Origin: Tabrizicola fusiformis
Lineage (GTDB): Bacteria > Pseudomonadota > Alphaproteobacteria > Rhodobacterales > Rhodobacteraceae
NCBI RefSeq assembly: GCF_013328815.1
Contig: NZ_JABUHN010000003.1
Coordinates: forward strand, 124,001 to 188,000
Length of the DNA: 64,000 nt
Reading direction: 5' to 3'
The notes beneath the pieces were generated by a model that made no database searches, was not told where the DNA came from, and saw only the letters and a list, made by a program, of their open reading frames with translations. Below, one piece after another: positions 19,711 to 33,089 of the stretch (position 1 is the stretch's first letter; every line of letters starts with the position of its first letter). Both the position numbers and the translations under genes were made by a program.

Positions 19711-20369
19711 GCCGCAAGCCGGGCCGCAAGCCGCGATACAACGCCGGGAAGCTCGGCGAAATCGGCAAAGGCCGCGTCATGCGGCATCTCGGCCACCGGC
19801 GATTTGCGATAACCTTCGGTGTAAAGCGCAAAGGGCAGGCCCGCCGCTTCGGCGGTGGCGGCATCCACTTCGCTGTCGCCGACGAAAACCGCCGTGCCGC
19901 CACCCAGTTCGGCCACTGACAGATGCAGCATCGCCGGGTCCGGCTTCGGCAGCGTCAGCCGGTCACCCCCCACGACCGAGGCAAAGAACCCCGCCAGCCC
20001 CAGATCGGCCAGAATCGCCCGCGCCGGCACCTCGGGCTTGTTGGTGCAGATGCCCAGCCGATGCCCCGCCGCCGTCAGCGCCGTCAGCGCCGCGATCACC
20101 CCCGGATAGGGATGGGTCAGCGCGCTCGGCGCCTCGGTGTAATACCCCAAGGTCACCTTGGTCAGCCGGGCATGGTCGCCCGCAGGCAGGCCCCGCGCCG
20201 CAATCACCCGCTCCACCAGCTTCGGCAGGCCGTTGCCGACGAAAGAGGTAACCGCCGCAAGGTCCAAGGGCTCTGCCCCCTCGCCCACCAGCATCCGGTT
20301 CACCGCCGCCTGAATGTCCAGCGTCGAATGGATCAGCGTGCCGTCCAGATCGAAAACCACCGCAACCAT
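19707..20369 (-). CDS. cbbZ: Phosphoglycolate phosphatase CbbZ/Gph
   Basis: HAD phosphatase of 220 residues: FDLDGTLIHSTLDI, the GNGLPKLVERVI cap region, ICTNKPEVPA, LPKPDPAML and GDSEVDAATAEAAG. It hydrolyses 2-phosphoglycolate formed when RuBisCO reacts with oxygen, allowing glycolate salvage. The start overlaps the rpe stop by one base and the end overlaps cbbY by four. It differs from neighbouring CbbY in length, cap sequence and substrate. Confidence 0.94.
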   Translation of the reverse strand: MVAVVFDLDGTLIHSTLDIQAAVNRMLVGEGAEPLDLAAVTSFVGNGLPKLVERVIAARGLPAGDHARLTKVTLGYYTEAPSALTHPYPGVIAALTALTAAGHRLGICTNKPEVPARAILADLGLAGFFASVVGGDRLTLPKPDPAMLHLSVAELGGGTAVFVGDSEVDAATAEAAGLPFALYTEGYRKSPVAEMPHDAAFADFAELPGVVSRLAARLAA

Positions 20370-21061
20370 CAGACCGCCACCGCTTCGGCTGCGGCGCGGA
20401 TGGCGCGGATATTGGCGCCGTAAGGGGCGGGATTGCTGACCGAACCGCCCTTGAACACCGCCGAACCGGCCACCAGCACATCCGCCCCCGCCGCCGCGAC
20501 CAGAGGTGCGGTCTCCACCGTCACCCCGCCGTCAATCTCGATATGGATCGGCCGGTCGCCGATCATCGCGCGCAGGGCGCGGGTCTTGGCCACCTGGCTT
20601 TCGATGAATTTCTGCCCGCCGAACCCGGGGTTTACCGTCATCACGCAGACCAGATCGACCATATCCAGCAGATGCGCCACGGCGTCCAGCCCCGTGCCGG
20701 GGTTCAGCGCCAGCCCCGCCTTTTTTCCAAGCCCGCGAATGGCTTGCAGCGTGCGGTGAATATGCGGCCCGGCCTCCAGATGCGCGGTGATCACATCGGC
20801 CCCGGCCTTGGCGAACGCCTCAAGATAGCTGTCCACCGGCGCAATCATCAGGTGAACATCCATCACCCCCTTGATATGCGGCCGGATCGCGGCACAGGTC
20901 GCCGGGCCAAAGGTGATGTTGGGCACGAAATGCCCGTCCATTACATCGACATGCACCCAATCGGCGCCCTCGGCCTCAATCGCGCGGCACTCGGCGCCGA
21001 AATTGGCGAAATCGGCGGACAGGATCGACGGGGCGATCTTGATACGGCGGTCGAACGTCAT
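20369..21061 (-). CDS. cbbE: Ribulose-phosphate 3-epimerase
   Basis: TIM-barrel epimerase of 230 residues linking xylulose-5-P and ribulose-5-P in the regenerative Calvin cycle and pentose phosphate pathway. Motifs: [15 protein letters not shown] at the N-terminus, [19 protein letters not shown] with catalytic Asp and metal His, [14 protein letters not shown] and EIDGGV with the second catalytic Asp. Its ATG overlaps the cbbX stop (ATGA). Confidence 0.96.
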   Translation of the reverse strand: MTFDRRIKIAPSILSADFANFGAECRAIEAEGADWVHVDVMDGHFVPNITFGPATCAAIRPHIKGVMDVHLMIAPVDSYLEAFAKAGADVITAHLEAGPHIHRTLQAIRGLGKKAGLALNPGTGLDAVAHLLDMVDLVCVMTVNPGFGGQKFIESQVAKTRALRAMIGDRPIHIEIDGGVTVETAPLVAAAGADVLVAGSAVFKGGSVSNPAPYGANIRAIRAAAEAVAV

Positions 21062-21957
21062 GCGGCATCTCCCTTGCGCGCGGTCTCCAGCCCGCCGTGA
21101 AAGACGCGGCTGGCCCTGATATCTTCGGCCTCGATGGTCGAGAGGGCGGCGGCCTCGACCACGCCCCCCCGGCTGAACAGCCGGTTGGCCTGCCGCAGCC
21201 GTGCCCGGTCCAGCGCATTGCGGATCGAACGGGCATTGGCAAACTGCGGCTGCACCCGACGCAGCGCGATATACTCTGCCAGCGCGGCCTTTGCACCCTC
21301 ACTCAGCACATAATTCTGCGCTTCCATCATGCCCTCGCCGATCCGCGCCAATTCGTCCTCGCCGTAGTCGGGAAAGTCGATGTGATGCGCGATCCGGCTG
21401 CGGAATCCGGGGTTCGAGTTGTAAAAAAGCGCCATCCGGTCGGCGTAACCCGCAAGGATCACCACCAGATCGTCGCGGTTGTTTTCCATCACCTGCAACA
21501 GGATTTCGATGGCCTCCTGCCCGTAATCGCGTTCATTGTCGGGCCGGTAAAGGTAATAGGCTTCGTCGATGAACAAGACGCCGCCCATGGCGCGCTTCAG
21601 CACCTCCTTGGTCTTGGGCGCGGTATGGCCGATATACTGGCCCACCAGATCGTCGCGGGTGACGCTCACCAGATGGCCCTTGCGCACATAGCCAAGGCGG
21701 TGCAGCAGCCCCGCCATCATCTGCGCCACCGTGGTCTTGCCGGTGCCCGGATTGCCGGTAAAGCTCATGTGCAGCGTCGGCGTCTGCGCCGCCAGCCCCA
21801 GCGAGCGCCGCGCCCGGTCCACCAGCAACAGCGCCGCCGTCTCGCGGATGCGCGCCTTGACCGGGGCCAGCCCGATCAGCTCGGCGTCCAGCGCCTCCAA
21901 CACCTCCCGCGCGCCCGAGGCCTCGAATTCTGCTTGCAGATCAATCATCTGGCTCAT
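21058..21957 (-). CDS. cbbX: CbbX, AAA+ red-type RuBisCO activase
   Basis: 299-residue AAA+ protein. Walker A GNPGTGKT lies near residue 67 and Walker [21 protein letters not shown] near 134; the aromatic pore and sensor regions follow ([33 protein letters not shown]). CbbX hexamers, activated by RuBP, pull on the C-terminus of red-type CbbL to release inhibitory sugar phosphates. Co-occurrence with form IC cbbLS is diagnostic. It is separated from cbbS by 80 bases containing a hairpin, and coupled to cbbE downstream. Confidence 0.96.
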   Translation of the reverse strand: MSQMIDLQAEFEASGAREVLEALDAELIGLAPVKARIRETAALLLVDRARRSLGLAAQTPTLHMSFTGNPGTGKTTVAQMMAGLLHRLGYVRKGHLVSVTRDDLVGQYIGHTAPKTKEVLKRAMGGVLFIDEAYYLYRPDNERDYGQEAIEILLQVMENNRDDLVVILAGYADRMALFYNSNPGFRSRIAHHIDFPDYGEDELARIGEGMMEAQNYVLSEGAKAALAEYIALRRVQPQFANARSIRNALDRARLRQANRLFSRGGVVEAAALSTIEAEDIRASRVFHGGLETARKGDAA

Positions 21958-22007
21958 GGCCGTGTTCTCCCATGTCTGACGGCCCGGCCTTTGGGCAAAG
22001 GGGGTGC

Positions 22008-22028
22008 GGGGGGCCGATGCGGCCCTCC
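22008..22028. terminator. Hairpin between cbbS and cbbX
   Basis: GGGGGGCCG (22008-22016) pairs with CGGCCCTCC (22020-22028) with one G-U pair and loop ATG. No T run follows on the transcribed strand. It may stabilise the 3' end of abundant cbbLS mRNA or partly terminate before cbbX. The rest of the 80-base gap shows nothing clear. Confidence 0.45.
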
Positions 22029-22037
22029 CGCCCGGTT

Positions 22038-22427
22038 TCAGCGCACCAGCTGATGCGTATAGCGGATCGACCGCCCGTCCACCTCGGTCCGGCTCATCGT
22101 CAGGGCCGGTTCCACCTTGGGCCGGTTGACGATGAAACTCATCGTCACGGTCTCAAACCCCCGGGTGCTGTCAAAAGCCACCAGCCGGATATAGGCCTCC
22201 GGCTCGGCCTTGCGGCAGGCGTCCAGCTCGATCATCACGCCCTTGGCGTCGCGCAGATCGAACATCGGATGGCCCCACATTTCCCAATAGGTGTTCCGGG
22301 GATGGGGGTCGTCGGTGTATTCCACCCCGATCGCCCAGCCCTTCGACAGGCAATAGTCGATCTGAGCGCTGATCTGGGCATCGCTCAGATCGGGCAGGAA
22401 GGAAAAGCAGCCTTGGGTCACACGCAT
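22038..22427 (-). CDS. cbbS: RuBisCO small subunit, red type
   Basis: 129 residues starting [19 protein letters not shown], with [10 protein letters not shown] and the C-terminal extension ending RYTHQLVR that forms the red-type beta-hairpin lining the central channel. The start is ATG 22427, with GAGGAGG eight bases upstream. It begins 11 bases after the cbbL stop, giving tight coexpression for an L8S8 enzyme. Confidence 0.96.
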   Translation of the reverse strand: MRVTQGCFSFLPDLSDAQISAQIDYCLSKGWAIGVEYTDDPHPRNTYWEMWGHPMFDLRDAKGVMIELDACRKAEPEAYIRLVAFDSTRGFETVTMSFIVNRPKVEPALTMSRTEVDGRSIRYTHQLVR

Positions 22428-22437
22428 TCTTGCCTCC

Positions 22438-24998
<2,561 letters not shown>

Positions 24999-25010
24999 CT
25001 TGTCCTCCTG

Positions 25011-26204
25011 TTACGCTGCCTGATCGTCGCGCATCAGCGCGGCGATCCCGGGAAGGGCACGCCCCTCCAGCCATTCCAGAAACGCTCCGCCAGCGGTGGA
25101 GACATAGGTGAAATGCCCCGCCACCCCGGCGGCATTCAGCGCCGCCACCGTGTCGCCGCCCCCCGCCACCGAAACCGTCAGCCCGGCGCGGGTCAGATCG
25201 GCGGCCACCTTGGCTAAGGCCACCGTGCCCCGGTCAAACGGCGCCATTTCAAAGGCACCCAAGGGACCGTTCCACAGGATGGTCCGCGCCCCCTCCAGCA
25301 CGCGGGCAAAGCTGTCCACCGCCTGCGGCCCGGCATCGAGGATCATCGCATCCGCCGGGCAGGCATCGGCGGGCACCACCATGCTTTCGGCCCCGGCGCG
25401 GAACTCGCGCGCGACCACCACGTCGGCGGGCAGGTGCAGCGTGCAGCCGTGCCGGGCGGCCAGTGCGCGGATTTCATCCACCGTGCCCAACTGGTCCGCC
25501 TCATGCAGCGAGCGGCCCATCGGCGCACCCTCGGCATAAAGGAAGGTATTCGCCATGCCGCCGCCGACGATCACATGATCCAGCCGGGTCACCAGATGCT
25601 TCAACACCGCAATCTTGCTGGACACTTTCGCGCCGCCGACAATCGCCACCGAAGGCCGCTTCGGCACCTCAAGCGCGCGGGTCAGCGCCGCGATTTCCTC
25701 GCACATCAGCGGCCCTGCGGCGGCGGGCATCAGCCGCGCGATTCCGGCGGTCGAGGCATGGGCGCGGTGGGCGCAGGAAAACGCATCATTGACATAGATG
25801 TCGCCCAGCCGCGCCAGCCGCGCCGCAAGGGCCATGTCGTTGCGCTCTTCCCCCGGCTCGAACCGGATATTCTCGACCAGAAGCACCTGCCCCGGGCGCA
25901 GGTCATCCGCCTCTGCCTCGGCCTCGTCCAGCGAGGCGAAGCGCACCGGACGACCCAGCGCGCGGGAAAGGTCATCGCGCAGGTGGCGCAGCGAAAAGGC
26001 CATATCCCCGCCCTTGGGCCGCCCGAAATGCGACAGCACCACCAGCGCCGCCCCACCGTCCAGCAGGGGCCGCATCCCGGTGGCAAAGCGGGTGATCCGG
26101 GTGGCATCGGTCACCCGCCCGCCCTCCATCGGCACGTTCAGATCGGCCCGCACCACAAGACGGCGCCCCGAAACCGGCAATTCGGTGATGGAGGTGATGC
26201 TCAC
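25011..26204 (-). CDS. cbbK: Phosphoglycerate kinase
   Basis: 397 residues. It phosphorylates 3-phosphoglycerate, the RuBisCO product. The N-domain has [38 protein letters not shown] and [15 protein letters not shown]; the C-domain has [21 protein letters not shown] and [13 protein letters not shown]. The start is GTG 26204, which overlaps the gap stop (GTGA). The ORF is open upstream but that part lies inside gap. Confidence 0.96.
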   Translation of the reverse strand: MSITSITELPVSGRRLVVRADLNVPMEGGRVTDATRITRFATGMRPLLDGGAALVVLSHFGRPKGGDMAFSLRHLRDDLSRALGRPVRFASLDEAEAEADDLRPGQVLLVENIRFEPGEERNDMALAARLARLGDIYVNDAFSCAHRAHASTAGIARLMPAAAGPLMCEEIAALTRALEVPKRPSVAIVGGAKVSSKIAVLKHLVTRLDHVIVGGGMANTFLYAEGAPMGRSLHEADQLGTVDEIRALAARHGCTLHLPADVVVAREFRAGAESMVVPADACPADAMILDAGPQAVDSFARVLEGARTILWNGPLGAFEMAPFDRGTVALAKVAADLTRAGLTVSVAGGGDTVAALNAAGVAGHFTYVSTAGGAFLEWLEGRALPGIAALMRDDQAA

Positions 26205-27202
26205 AGCAGGCCCCCCATCGCCACGGCGGTATCCGCCATGCGGTTCGAGAACCCCCATTCGTTGTCATACCAGGACAACACCGAAACCATGGTGCCCTCC
26301 ATCACCTTGGTCTGGTCCATGTGGAACACCGAGGAATGCGGGTCGTGGTTGAAGTCGGCGGACACATTCTTGGCCGTGGTAAAGCCGAGGATGCCCTTCA
26401 GCGGCCCCTCTGCCGCCGCGCGGATCGCCGCGTTCACCTCCTCGACCGTCGTCGCCCGCTTGGCGATGAACTTCAGATCCACGACCGAGACATTCGGCGT
26501 CGGCACCCGGATCGCAAAGCCGTCCAGCCGCCCGGCAAGCTCGGGCAGCACCAGCCCCACCGCCTTGGCCGCGCCCGTGCTGGTCGGGATCATGCTCAAC
26601 GCCGCCGCCCGGCCCCGGTAAAGATCCTTGTGCATGGTGTCCAGCGTCGGCTGATCGCCGGTGTAGGAGTGGATCGTGGTCATCATCCCCTTTTCGATCC
26701 CCACCGCCGCATGAAGCACCTGCGCCACCGGCGACAGGCAATTGGTGGTGCAAGAGGCGTTGGAGACGATCCGGTCACCGGCGGTCAGCGTGCCGTGGTT
26801 CACCCCGTAAACGATGGTCTTGTCCGCCCCCTCCGCCGGCGCCGAAACCAGCACCCGCTTCGATCCGTTCTCAAGATGCAGCGCCGCCTTGGCGCGGTCG
26901 GTGAAAAGCCCGGTGCATTCCAGCGCGACATCGACATCGCCCCAGGGCAGGTCTTTCGGATCGCGGATTGCCGTCACCCGGATCGGCCCTTGTCCGGCGT
27001 CGATCCAGTCTGCTCCCGTGGTCACCTGCCCCGGAAAGCGGCCATGCACCGAGTCAAACCGCAGCAGATGGGCATTGGTCTCCACCGGCCCCAGATCGTT
27101 AACCGCGACCACGCGAATGTCGGTCCGTCCCGATTCCACGATGGCGCGCAGCACGTTGCGGCCAATCCGGCCAAATCCGTTGATGGCAACTTTAACCGTC
27201 AT
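26201..27202 (-). CDS. cbbG: Glyceraldehyde-3-phosphate dehydrogenase
   Basis: 333 residues. The Rossmann start is [19 protein letters not shown], the catalytic Cys lies in SNASCTTNC (about 152), with [28 protein letters not shown] and a final [12 protein letters not shown]. It reduces 1,3-bisphosphoglycerate to triose phosphate. The operon position makes it the Calvin-cycle isoform; coenzyme preference is not read with confidence. It starts one base after the transketolase stop. Confidence 0.96.
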   Translation of the reverse strand: MTVKVAINGFGRIGRNVLRAIVESGRTDIRVVAVNDLGPVETNAHLLRFDSVHGRFPGQVTTGADWIDAGQGPIRVTAIRDPKDLPWGDVDVALECTGLFTDRAKAALHLENGSKRVLVSAPAEGADKTIVYGVNHGTLTAGDRIVSNASCTTNCLSPVAQVLHAAVGIEKGMMTTIHSYTGDQPTLDTMHKDLYRGRAAALSMIPTSTGAAKAVGLVLPELAGRLDGFAIRVPTPNVSVVDLKFIAKRATTVEEVNAAIRAAAEGPLKGILGFTTAKNVSADFNHDPHSSVFHMDQTKVMEGTMVSVLSWYDNEWGFSNRMADTAVAMGGLL

Positions 27203-27203
27203 C

Positions 27204-29180
27204 TCATTTCCCTGTCAGTTTGCGGGCGGCCTGCACGGCGGCCTCGGCGGTGATCCCGAAATGGGCGTAAAGTGCGGGCGCCGGGGCCGAGGCGCCAAAG
27301 CCCGTCATGCCGATGAAGGCATCGCCCTCGCGCAGCACGGCGTCCCAGCCCTGCCGGATGGCCGCCTCGATCCCCACGCGCGGCGCGGTGCCCAGCACAT
27401 CGGCGCGGTATTGCGGGCTTTGCGCGGCAAAAAGCTCGAACGAGGGCGCCGAGACCACCGCCACCCGCAGACCCAAGCCTTCCAGCGTGGCAGCCGCAGC
27501 CAGCGCAATCTCCACCTCCGACCCGGTGGCAATCAGCGTCACATCGCGGCCTTCCCCGCCACGCAGCAGATAGGCGCCCTTCGCCGTGAGGTTTTCCGCA
27601 GCATTCTCCCGCACCAGCGGCAAGTTCTGCCGGCTCAGGGCCAAAAGGGTCGGCGTCGCGGTCGCCCCCAGCGCAATCTCCCAAGCCTCCGCCGTTTCCA
27701 CAGCATCGCAGGGCCGCAGCACCACAAGGTTCGGAATGGCCCGCAGCCCCGCCAGCGTCTCCACCGGCTGATGGGTGGGGCCATCCTCGCCCAGACCAAT
27801 CGAGTCATGCGTCATCACATAGGTCACCGGCAGCCCCATCAGCGCCGAAAGCCGGATCGCCGGGCGGCAATAATCGGCAAAGGCCAGAAAGGTGCCGCCA
27901 TAGGCGCGGAAGCCGCCATGCAGCGTGATCCCGTTCATTGCCGCCGCCATGCCATGCTCGCGGATGCCGTAATGCAGATAGCTGCCGCCGTAATCGCCGC
28001 GCTGCACCGCCCGCTGCCCCTTGGCCCGCGTCAGGTTCGATCCGGTCAGATCGGCCGAGCCGCCCACCACAAAGGGCAGCGCGTCGGCCACCACCTGCAA
28101 CGCCATTTCGCTGGCCTTGCGGGTGGCGACCTTGGGCTTGTCGGCCAGAAGCCGCGCCTTGTGCGCCGCCATTGCCGCCGCCAAGGGGGCTGCGTCTGCC
28201 GCCTGCGCTGCCCGGAACGCCTCTGCCTGCGCCGAAGAGGCCAGCCGCGCCTGCCACCCGGCCCGCGCCGCTGCCCCCCGCGCCGCCACGCGGCCCCATG
28301 CCTCGCGCACCGGCCCCGGCACCTCGAAGGCGCCATGCGGCCAACCCAGATGCGCCCGCGCCGCTGCAATCTCTTCCGCCCCCAAAGGCGCACCATGCAC
28401 ATCATGGCTGCCCTGCTTGTTCGGCGCGCCAAAGCCGATGACCGAGCGGCAGGCGATCAGGCTGGGCCGCGGATCGGCCTTGGCCGCTGCAATCGCATCG
28501 GCAATCTCGGTCGGCGTATGGGCATCGCAGCCCAGCACATGCCAGCCCGCCGCTGCAAACCGCGCCTTCTGGTCGGTCGAGGTGGAAAGGGCCGTATCAC
28601 CGTCAATCGTGATATGGTTGTCATCCCACAGCACGATCAGCCGCCCAAGGCCCAGATGCCCTGCCATATCAATGGCTTCGTGGCTGATCCCCTCCATCAG
28701 ACAGCCATCGCCCGCCATGACCCAGGTCCAGTGGTCCACCAGATCGGGAAAGCGCGCCGCCGCCATCCGCTCGGCCAGCGCCATGCCGACCGCCGTGGCA
28801 ATCCCCTGCCCCAGGGGGCCGGTCGTCACCTCGACCCCCTGCGCATGGCCATATTCCGGGTGCCCCGCGGTGCGGCTGCCCAACTGCCGGAACGCCCGCA
28901 ACTGATCCACCCCCATGTCGGGATAGCCCAGGAGGTGGTTCAGCGCATAAAGCAGCATCGACCCATGCCCCGCCGACAGCACGAAACGGTCGCGGTCGGG
29001 CCAACGGTGATCGGCCGGGTCAATCGTGACAAAGCGGTTGAACAGCACCGCCGCCACATCGGCCATGCCCATCGGCATCCCCGGATGGCCCGAGTTCGCC
29101 GCCTGCACCGCATCCATGGTCAGCGCCCGCAGCGCATTGGCCATGTCTCTTTCGGTCACTGCCTGCGTGGCAATGTTCAT
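27204..29180 (-). CDS. cbbT: Transketolase
   Basis: 658 residues, usual length. The N-terminal thiamine-diphosphate domain has [42 protein letters not shown], the [13 protein letters not shown] metal/TPP motif and [10 protein letters not shown]. The Pyr domain has [41 protein letters not shown] and the C-terminal domain GSEVEIAL. It moves two-carbon units in the regeneration of RuBP. The prk gene lies 23 bases upstream. Confidence 0.97.
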   Translation of the reverse strand: MNIATQAVTERDMANALRALTMDAVQAANSGHPGMPMGMADVAAVLFNRFVTIDPADHRWPDRDRFVLSAGHGSMLLYALNHLLGYPDMGVDQLRAFRQLGSRTAGHPEYGHAQGVEVTTGPLGQGIATAVGMALAERMAAARFPDLVDHWTWVMAGDGCLMEGISHEAIDMAGHLGLGRLIVLWDDNHITIDGDTALSTSTDQKARFAAAGWHVLGCDAHTPTEIADAIAAAKADPRPSLIACRSVIGFGAPNKQGSHDVHGAPLGAEEIAAARAHLGWPHGAFEVPGPVREAWGRVAARGAAARAGWQARLASSAQAEAFRAAQAADAAPLAAAMAAHKARLLADKPKVATRKASEMALQVVADALPFVVGGSADLTGSNLTRAKGQRAVQRGDYGGSYLHYGIREHGMAAAMNGITLHGGFRAYGGTFLAFADYCRPAIRLSALMGLPVTYVMTHDSIGLGEDGPTHQPVETLAGLRAIPNLVVLRPCDAVETAEAWEIALGATATPTLLALSRQNLPLVRENAAENLTAKGAYLLRGGEGRDVTLIATGSEVEIALAAAATLEGLGLRVAVVSAPSFELFAAQSPQYRADVLGTAPRVGIEAAIRQGWDAVLREGDAFIGMTGFGASAPAPALYAHFGITAEAAVQAARKLTGK

Positions 29181-29203
29181 GGTCTTGGTCCTTTCGGTTT
29201 GGC

Positions 29204-30076
29204 TCAGGCGCGCTTGGCGTCGCGGATCAGGCGCTCGATCAGCGGGGTCAGGATCAGTTGCATCGCAAGGTCCAGCTTGTTGCCGGGGATCACGATGGAA
29301 TTGGCGCGGCTCATCCAGCTTCCGGCGATCATTGCCGTCAGATAGGGAAAGTCGATGCCGCGGGGCGATTTGAAGCGGATCACCACAAGGCTTTCATCCG
29401 GCGTCGGTATCCAGCGCGCGATGAACGGGTTCGAGGTATCGACCACCGGCACCCGCTGAAAGTTGATGTCGGTCTCGGTGAATTGCGGCGTGATGCAATG
29501 CACATAGGCGTGCATCCGGCGCAGGATGGTGTCGGTCACCGCCTCGGTGGAATAGCCGCGATGGGCCCGGTCGCGGTGGATCTTCTGGATCCATTCAAGG
29601 TTGATCACCGGCACCACCCCGATTTTCAGATCCGCCAGCGCGGCAAGGTTCACCGTGTCATTCACGACCGCGCCATGCAGCCCCTCATAGAACAAGAGGT
29701 CGCTGTCATCGGCAAAGGGCGCCCAGGCGGTGAAATTCCCCGGCGCAACCCCGGTTTTCGCGGCCTCTCCGGCGTCATGCACATAGGTTCGGGTGCGGCC
29801 CTTGCCCGTCTCTCCATACTCGCGGAAGACGCGCTGCAATTCCTCCAGCTCATTGGCTTCATAGGAGAAATGCGAAAAGGTCATATCCCCCGCCGCCTGC
29901 CGCCGCGCCAGCTCGTCCTTCATGTCGGCCCGGTTGAAGCGGTGGAAGGCATCGCCTTCGATGGAAACCGCCGTGATGCCCTCGCGCCGGAAAATCTGGT
30001 CAAACGTGTGCTTCACCGTCGAGGTGCCCGCCCCGGACGATCCGGTGACCGAGATGATGGGGTATTTCTTGCTCAT
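29204..30076 (-). CDS. cbbP: Phosphoribulokinase
   Basis: 290 residues, the proteobacterial octameric class. It phosphorylates ribulose-5-P to RuBP, the committed regenerative step. It begins [24 protein letters not shown] (Walker A at about 12-20), has [23 protein letters not shown] with the catalytic Asp/Glu region, and [16 protein letters not shown] 30076 is chosen because P-loop sequence begins at once. It lies four bases after the fbp stop. Confidence 0.97.
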   Translation of the reverse strand: MSKKYPIISVTGSSGAGTSTVKHTFDQIFRREGITAVSIEGDAFHRFNRADMKDELARRQAAGDMTFSHFSYEANELEELQRVFREYGETGKGRTRTYVHDAGEAAKTGVAPGNFTAWAPFADDSDLLFYEGLHGAVVNDTVNLAALADLKIGVVPVINLEWIQKIHRDRAHRGYSTEAVTDTILRRMHAYVHCITPQFTETDINFQRVPVVDTSNPFIARWIPTPDESLVVIRFKSPRGIDFPYLTAMIAGSWMSRANSIVIPGNKLDLAMQLILTPLIERLIRDAKRA

Positions 30077-30080
30077 GGTT

Positions 30081-31088
30081 TCAACTCCGAAACAGGCCGC
30101 GCTTGCCGAACAGGGCAGCGGTTTCACCTGCGGGCATGTCGTGATAGGCGGCGACGCGGGCAACCTTCGACAGGCTGCCAAAGATGAAGGGCGTGCGCTG
30201 ATGCAGCGCGGTGGGCCGGGCGCGCAGGATCGGGTCGGTGCCGTCGGTCGCCCCGCCCCCCGCCTGCACCATCAGAAAGGCGATGGGCGCGCATTCGTAA
30301 ACCAGCCGCAACCGCCCGTTCTCATAGCCCTTGCGGCTGTCGGCAGGATAGAGAAACACGCCGCCCCGGCTCAGGATGCGATGCACCTCTGCCACCAGCG
30401 AGGCGATCCAGCGCATGTTGAAATTCTTGGCCCGCGGCCCTTCGACCCCCGCCACGCAATCATCGACATAGGCGCGCACCGGCGCCTGCCAATGCCGGTA
30501 GTTCGAGGCATTGACGGCAAATTCGCTCGACTCCGTCGGCACCTGCACCTGCGCCTCGGTCAGAACAAAGCGCCCGGCGGTGCTGTCCAGCACATAGCGC
30601 TGCACCCCGTCGCCAAAGCTGCAAATCAGTGCGGTCTGCGGCCCGTAGATCACATAGCCCGCCCCGATCTGCTCGCGCACCGGGCGCAGGAAACTGGCCT
30701 CGGGGGTTGCGGCGGCCGGATAGACCGAGAAAATCGTGCCGATGGCGACATTGGTGTCGATGTTTGACGACCCGTCCAAGGGATCAATCGCCAGCGCAAA
30801 GGGCGCATCCTCGCGCAGAACCACCACCTCTTCCTGCTCTTCCGAGGCATAGTGGCGCACGCCACCGCGCCGCGCCGCCTGCAAGAACAGCTCATCGGCA
30901 ATCACATCCAGCGCCTTTTGCGCATCGCCGTCGCTGTTGGTGCCCGCCGCCGCGCCCAGCGCCTCGTCCAGCCCGTTGCGGGCGATCCGCGCCGCCAGCG
31001 CAACCGAGGCGGCGGCAATCTCGGCCATCAGGCCGCGCAGGGCCGGCGGCACATGCGCATCCGGCAGAATGCCATGATCTGGCGTCAT
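30081..31088 (-). CDS. cbbF: Fructose-1,6-bisphosphatase class I (also sedoheptulose-bisphosphatase)
   Basis: 335 residues, first gene of the cbb operon. Metal and substrate motifs are [34 protein letters not shown] and [27 protein letters not shown]. It hydrolyses the 1-phosphate in gluconeogenesis and carbon fixation. A strong GGAGGAGAG precedes ATG 31088. Its upstream region is shared with divergent cbbR and contains LysR-type inverted repeats. Confidence 0.96.
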   Translation of the reverse strand: MTPDHGILPDAHVPPALRGLMAEIAAASVALAARIARNGLDEALGAAAGTNSDGDAQKALDVIADELFLQAARRGGVRHYASEEQEEVVVLREDAPFALAIDPLDGSSNIDTNVAIGTIFSVYPAAATPEASFLRPVREQIGAGYVIYGPQTALICSFGDGVQRYVLDSTAGRFVLTEAQVQVPTESSEFAVNASNYRHWQAPVRAYVDDCVAGVEGPRAKNFNMRWIASLVAEVHRILSRGGVFLYPADSRKGYENGRLRLVYECAPIAFLMVQAGGGATDGTDPILRARPTALHQRTPFIFGSLSKVARVAAYHDMPAGETAALFGKRGLFRS

Positions 31089-31178
31089 AATCCTCTCCTC
31101 CCAACCGGGCGCGACCTTCTGCGGATGCTGCCCTTGAGGCGACTATGGGTTGTCCGAATCTGAAAAGGAATTTAATAA

Positions 31179-31206
31179 TCCTGATAACTCATTCAGGAAT
31201 TTTGAA
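31179..31206. promoter_or_regulatory. CbbR-type operators between cbbF and cbbR
   Basis: Two overlapping inverted repeats occur: TCCTGA-TAACTCAT-TCAGGA (31179-31198) and TTCA-GGAATTT-TGAA (31192-31206). The second has the LysR T-N11-A form and touches the cbbR ATG at 31206, which suits autorepression. The sites lie 91-118 bases before cbbF. A very weak TTCCTT/CATAGT promoter for cbbF can be drawn on the minus strand between the repeats and the gene. Confidence 0.6.
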
Positions 31207-32141
31207 TGCCCTACTCCGAAGCCGTCACCCTGCGACAACTCCGCGCCCTCTCTGCCGTGGCGCGTCTGGGCACGCTGACCGCGGCGGGTCGCGCCCTTGG
31301 CCTGACCACCCCGGCGATCCATGCCCAGATCAAGGCGCTGGAAGAGGCGGTCGGCACCCCCCTGTTGCAACGCGCCCATGATGCCCAAGGCTCGGGCCTG
31401 ACCCCCGCCGGGGCGGTGCTTCTGGAAGGGGCCGAGCGGGCCGAGGCGGCGCTGGCGCAATCGCTCACCCGGATTGCGGCGATCAAGGCGGGCCGGGCGG
31501 GGCGCGTTCTCTTGGGCGTGGTCTCCACCGCCAAATATTTCGCGCCGGGGCTGGTGAAAATCCTGCGCACCCTGCATCCCGATATCGAGGTGTCGCTTCA
31601 GGTCGGCAACCGCGAAGAGATCCTGCGCGACCTTGAACGGATGCGTTTTGACCTCACGATCATGGGCCGCCCGCCGCGCAGCCCGCCGGTTCTCGCCCGC
31701 CCCATCGGCCCGCATCCCCATGGCATCGTGGCGCCAGCCGACCATCCTCTTGCCCATCGCGCCGCCCTTTCCGCCGCCGATCTGGAAGGCGAGACCTTCT
31801 TTTCGCGTGAGGAAGGGTCAGGCACCCGCATCCTGATGACCCGCTACCTTGACCGTATCGCCGATGGCCGGCCATTTCCGATTGTCGAAATGGGCTCGAA
31901 TGAAACAATCAAACAGGCGGTCATCGCCGGGCTGGGCCTTGCCTTCCTGTCCTTGCACACGGTGCGCGACGAACTGGCCTCCGGCTCGCTGGTCACGCTC
32001 GACGCGCCGCAACTGCCGATCGAGCGGCACTGGTTTCTGGTGCAGAACATCGGCCAAAGCGAACAACCCGCCGCCGCCCGCCTTGCCGAAACCATCCTTG
32101 GCCTGAAAGGCAGCTTCCTGCCCCGGGTGCCCGGCACCTGA
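31206..32141 (+). CDS. cbbR: LysR-type regulator CbbR
   Basis: 311 residues. The N-terminal helix-turn-helix has TLRQLRALSAVARLGTLTAAGRALGLTTPAIHAQIKALEE; the effector domain from about 95 has RVLLGVVSTAKYFAPGLV and the E..S/REEGSGTR ligand loop. CbbR activates the cbb operon in response to metabolites such as RuBP. Divergence from cbbF identifies it. It is followed closely by a convergent DMT transporter gene. Confidence 0.93.
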   Translation: MPYSEAVTLRQLRALSAVARLGTLTAAGRALGLTTPAIHAQIKALEEAVGTPLLQRAHDAQGSGLTPAGAVLLEGAERAEAALAQSLTRIAAIKAGRAGRVLLGVVSTAKYFAPGLVKILRTLHPDIEVSLQVGNREEILRDLERMRFDLTIMGRPPRSPPVLARPIGPHPHGIVAPADHPLAHRAALSAADLEGETFFSREEGSGTRILMTRYLDRIADGRPFPIVEMGSNETIKQAVIAGLGLAFLSLHTVRDELASGSLVTLDAPQLPIERHWFLVQNIGQSEQPAAARLAETILGLKGSFLPRVPGT

Positions 32142-32152
32142 ACGGCCCGGCC

Positions 32153-33070
32153 TCAAACCTCGGGCAACAGCGCCGCCCGCCGCTGCGCCGCCGCCCGCGC
32201 CTCGCCCAGCGTCGAAAGCGAGATCGCCCCGATGATCACCGTGCCGCCAAGGATCACCCAAGGGTCCACCGCCTCGCCGAACACCACCGCGCCCAGAAGG
32301 CTCGCCCAGACGATCTGCAAGAAGGTCACCGGCTGCGTTACCGCCAAAGGTGCGGCAGCAAAGGCCCGCGTCATGCAGTAATGCGCAAAGGTGCCCAGCA
32401 CCGCCGTTCCCGCCAAAAGCGCCGCCTGCTCAAGGCTCAACGGCTGCCAGACCCAGAGCGCAAAGGGCAAAAGCCCCAGCGTCGAGGTCAGCGACAGAAC
32501 CGCCACCACCGTCGCCGCCGGCATCATCCCCGCCAGCCGCTTGGCATAAAGATAGCTGCCCGCGAAACAGACCGAAGCCGCCACCTGCGCCGCCTGCCCC
32601 GCGCCCAGCTCGCGCATCCCCGGCCGCAGGATCACCGCCGCCCCCAGCAGCGCCACCGCAACCGTGGCCATCCGCGCGCCCGTCAACCGCTCACCAAAAA
32701 CCAGCGCCCCGCCCAGCATCACCACCACTGGGTTCAGGTAACCGATCGCCGTCACCTCGGCCACCGGCAGCCGTGCCATGGCATAGAACCACAGGATCAC
32801 CGCCGCCACATGCACCACGCCCCGCCCGGCAAACAGCCGCGCCGCACCGGGTGGAAATCCCGCCCGCAGCATCCTGCGCAGTTGCGGCAGCAAGATCACC
32901 ACCCCGAAGCCAAAGCGCAGAAAGGCTTGCTGCGCCGCCGGCAGGTCGGTGCCGATATGGCGCACGATCCCGGTCAGCCCGACAAAGGACAGACCACAGG
33001 TCAGCATCCACAGCGCGCCCTCAACCGGGCGCCCCAGATCAAGCGCGGGCGTTTTCGCAGATATCGTCAT
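32153..33070 (-). CDS. DMT superfamily transporter (EamA domains)
   Basis: 305 residues with about ten membrane segments in two EamA repeats. The second repeat starts VAASVCFAGSYLYAKRLAGMMPA, with glycine-rich QIVWASLLGAVVFGEAVDPW near the end. ATG 33070 begins the short cytoplasmic leader; earlier ATGs encode atypical sequence. It is convergent with cbbR and 19 bases downstream of argO. The substrate is unknown. Confidence 0.86.
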   Translation of the reverse strand: MTISAKTPALDLGRPVEGALWMLTCGLSFVGLTGIVRHIGTDLPAAQQAFLRFGFGVVILLPQLRRMLRAGFPPGAARLFAGRGVVHVAAVILWFYAMARLPVAEVTAIGYLNPVVVMLGGALVFGERLTGARMATVAVALLGAAVILRPGMRELGAGQAAQVAASVCFAGSYLYAKRLAGMMPAATVVAVLSLTSTLGLLPFALWVWQPLSLEQAALLAGTAVLGTFAHYCMTRAFAAAPLAVTQPVTFLQIVWASLLGAVVFGEAVDPWVILGGTVIIGAISLSTLGEARAAAQRRAALLPEV

Positions 33071-33089
33071 GGCCCGCAGATGACCCGCT

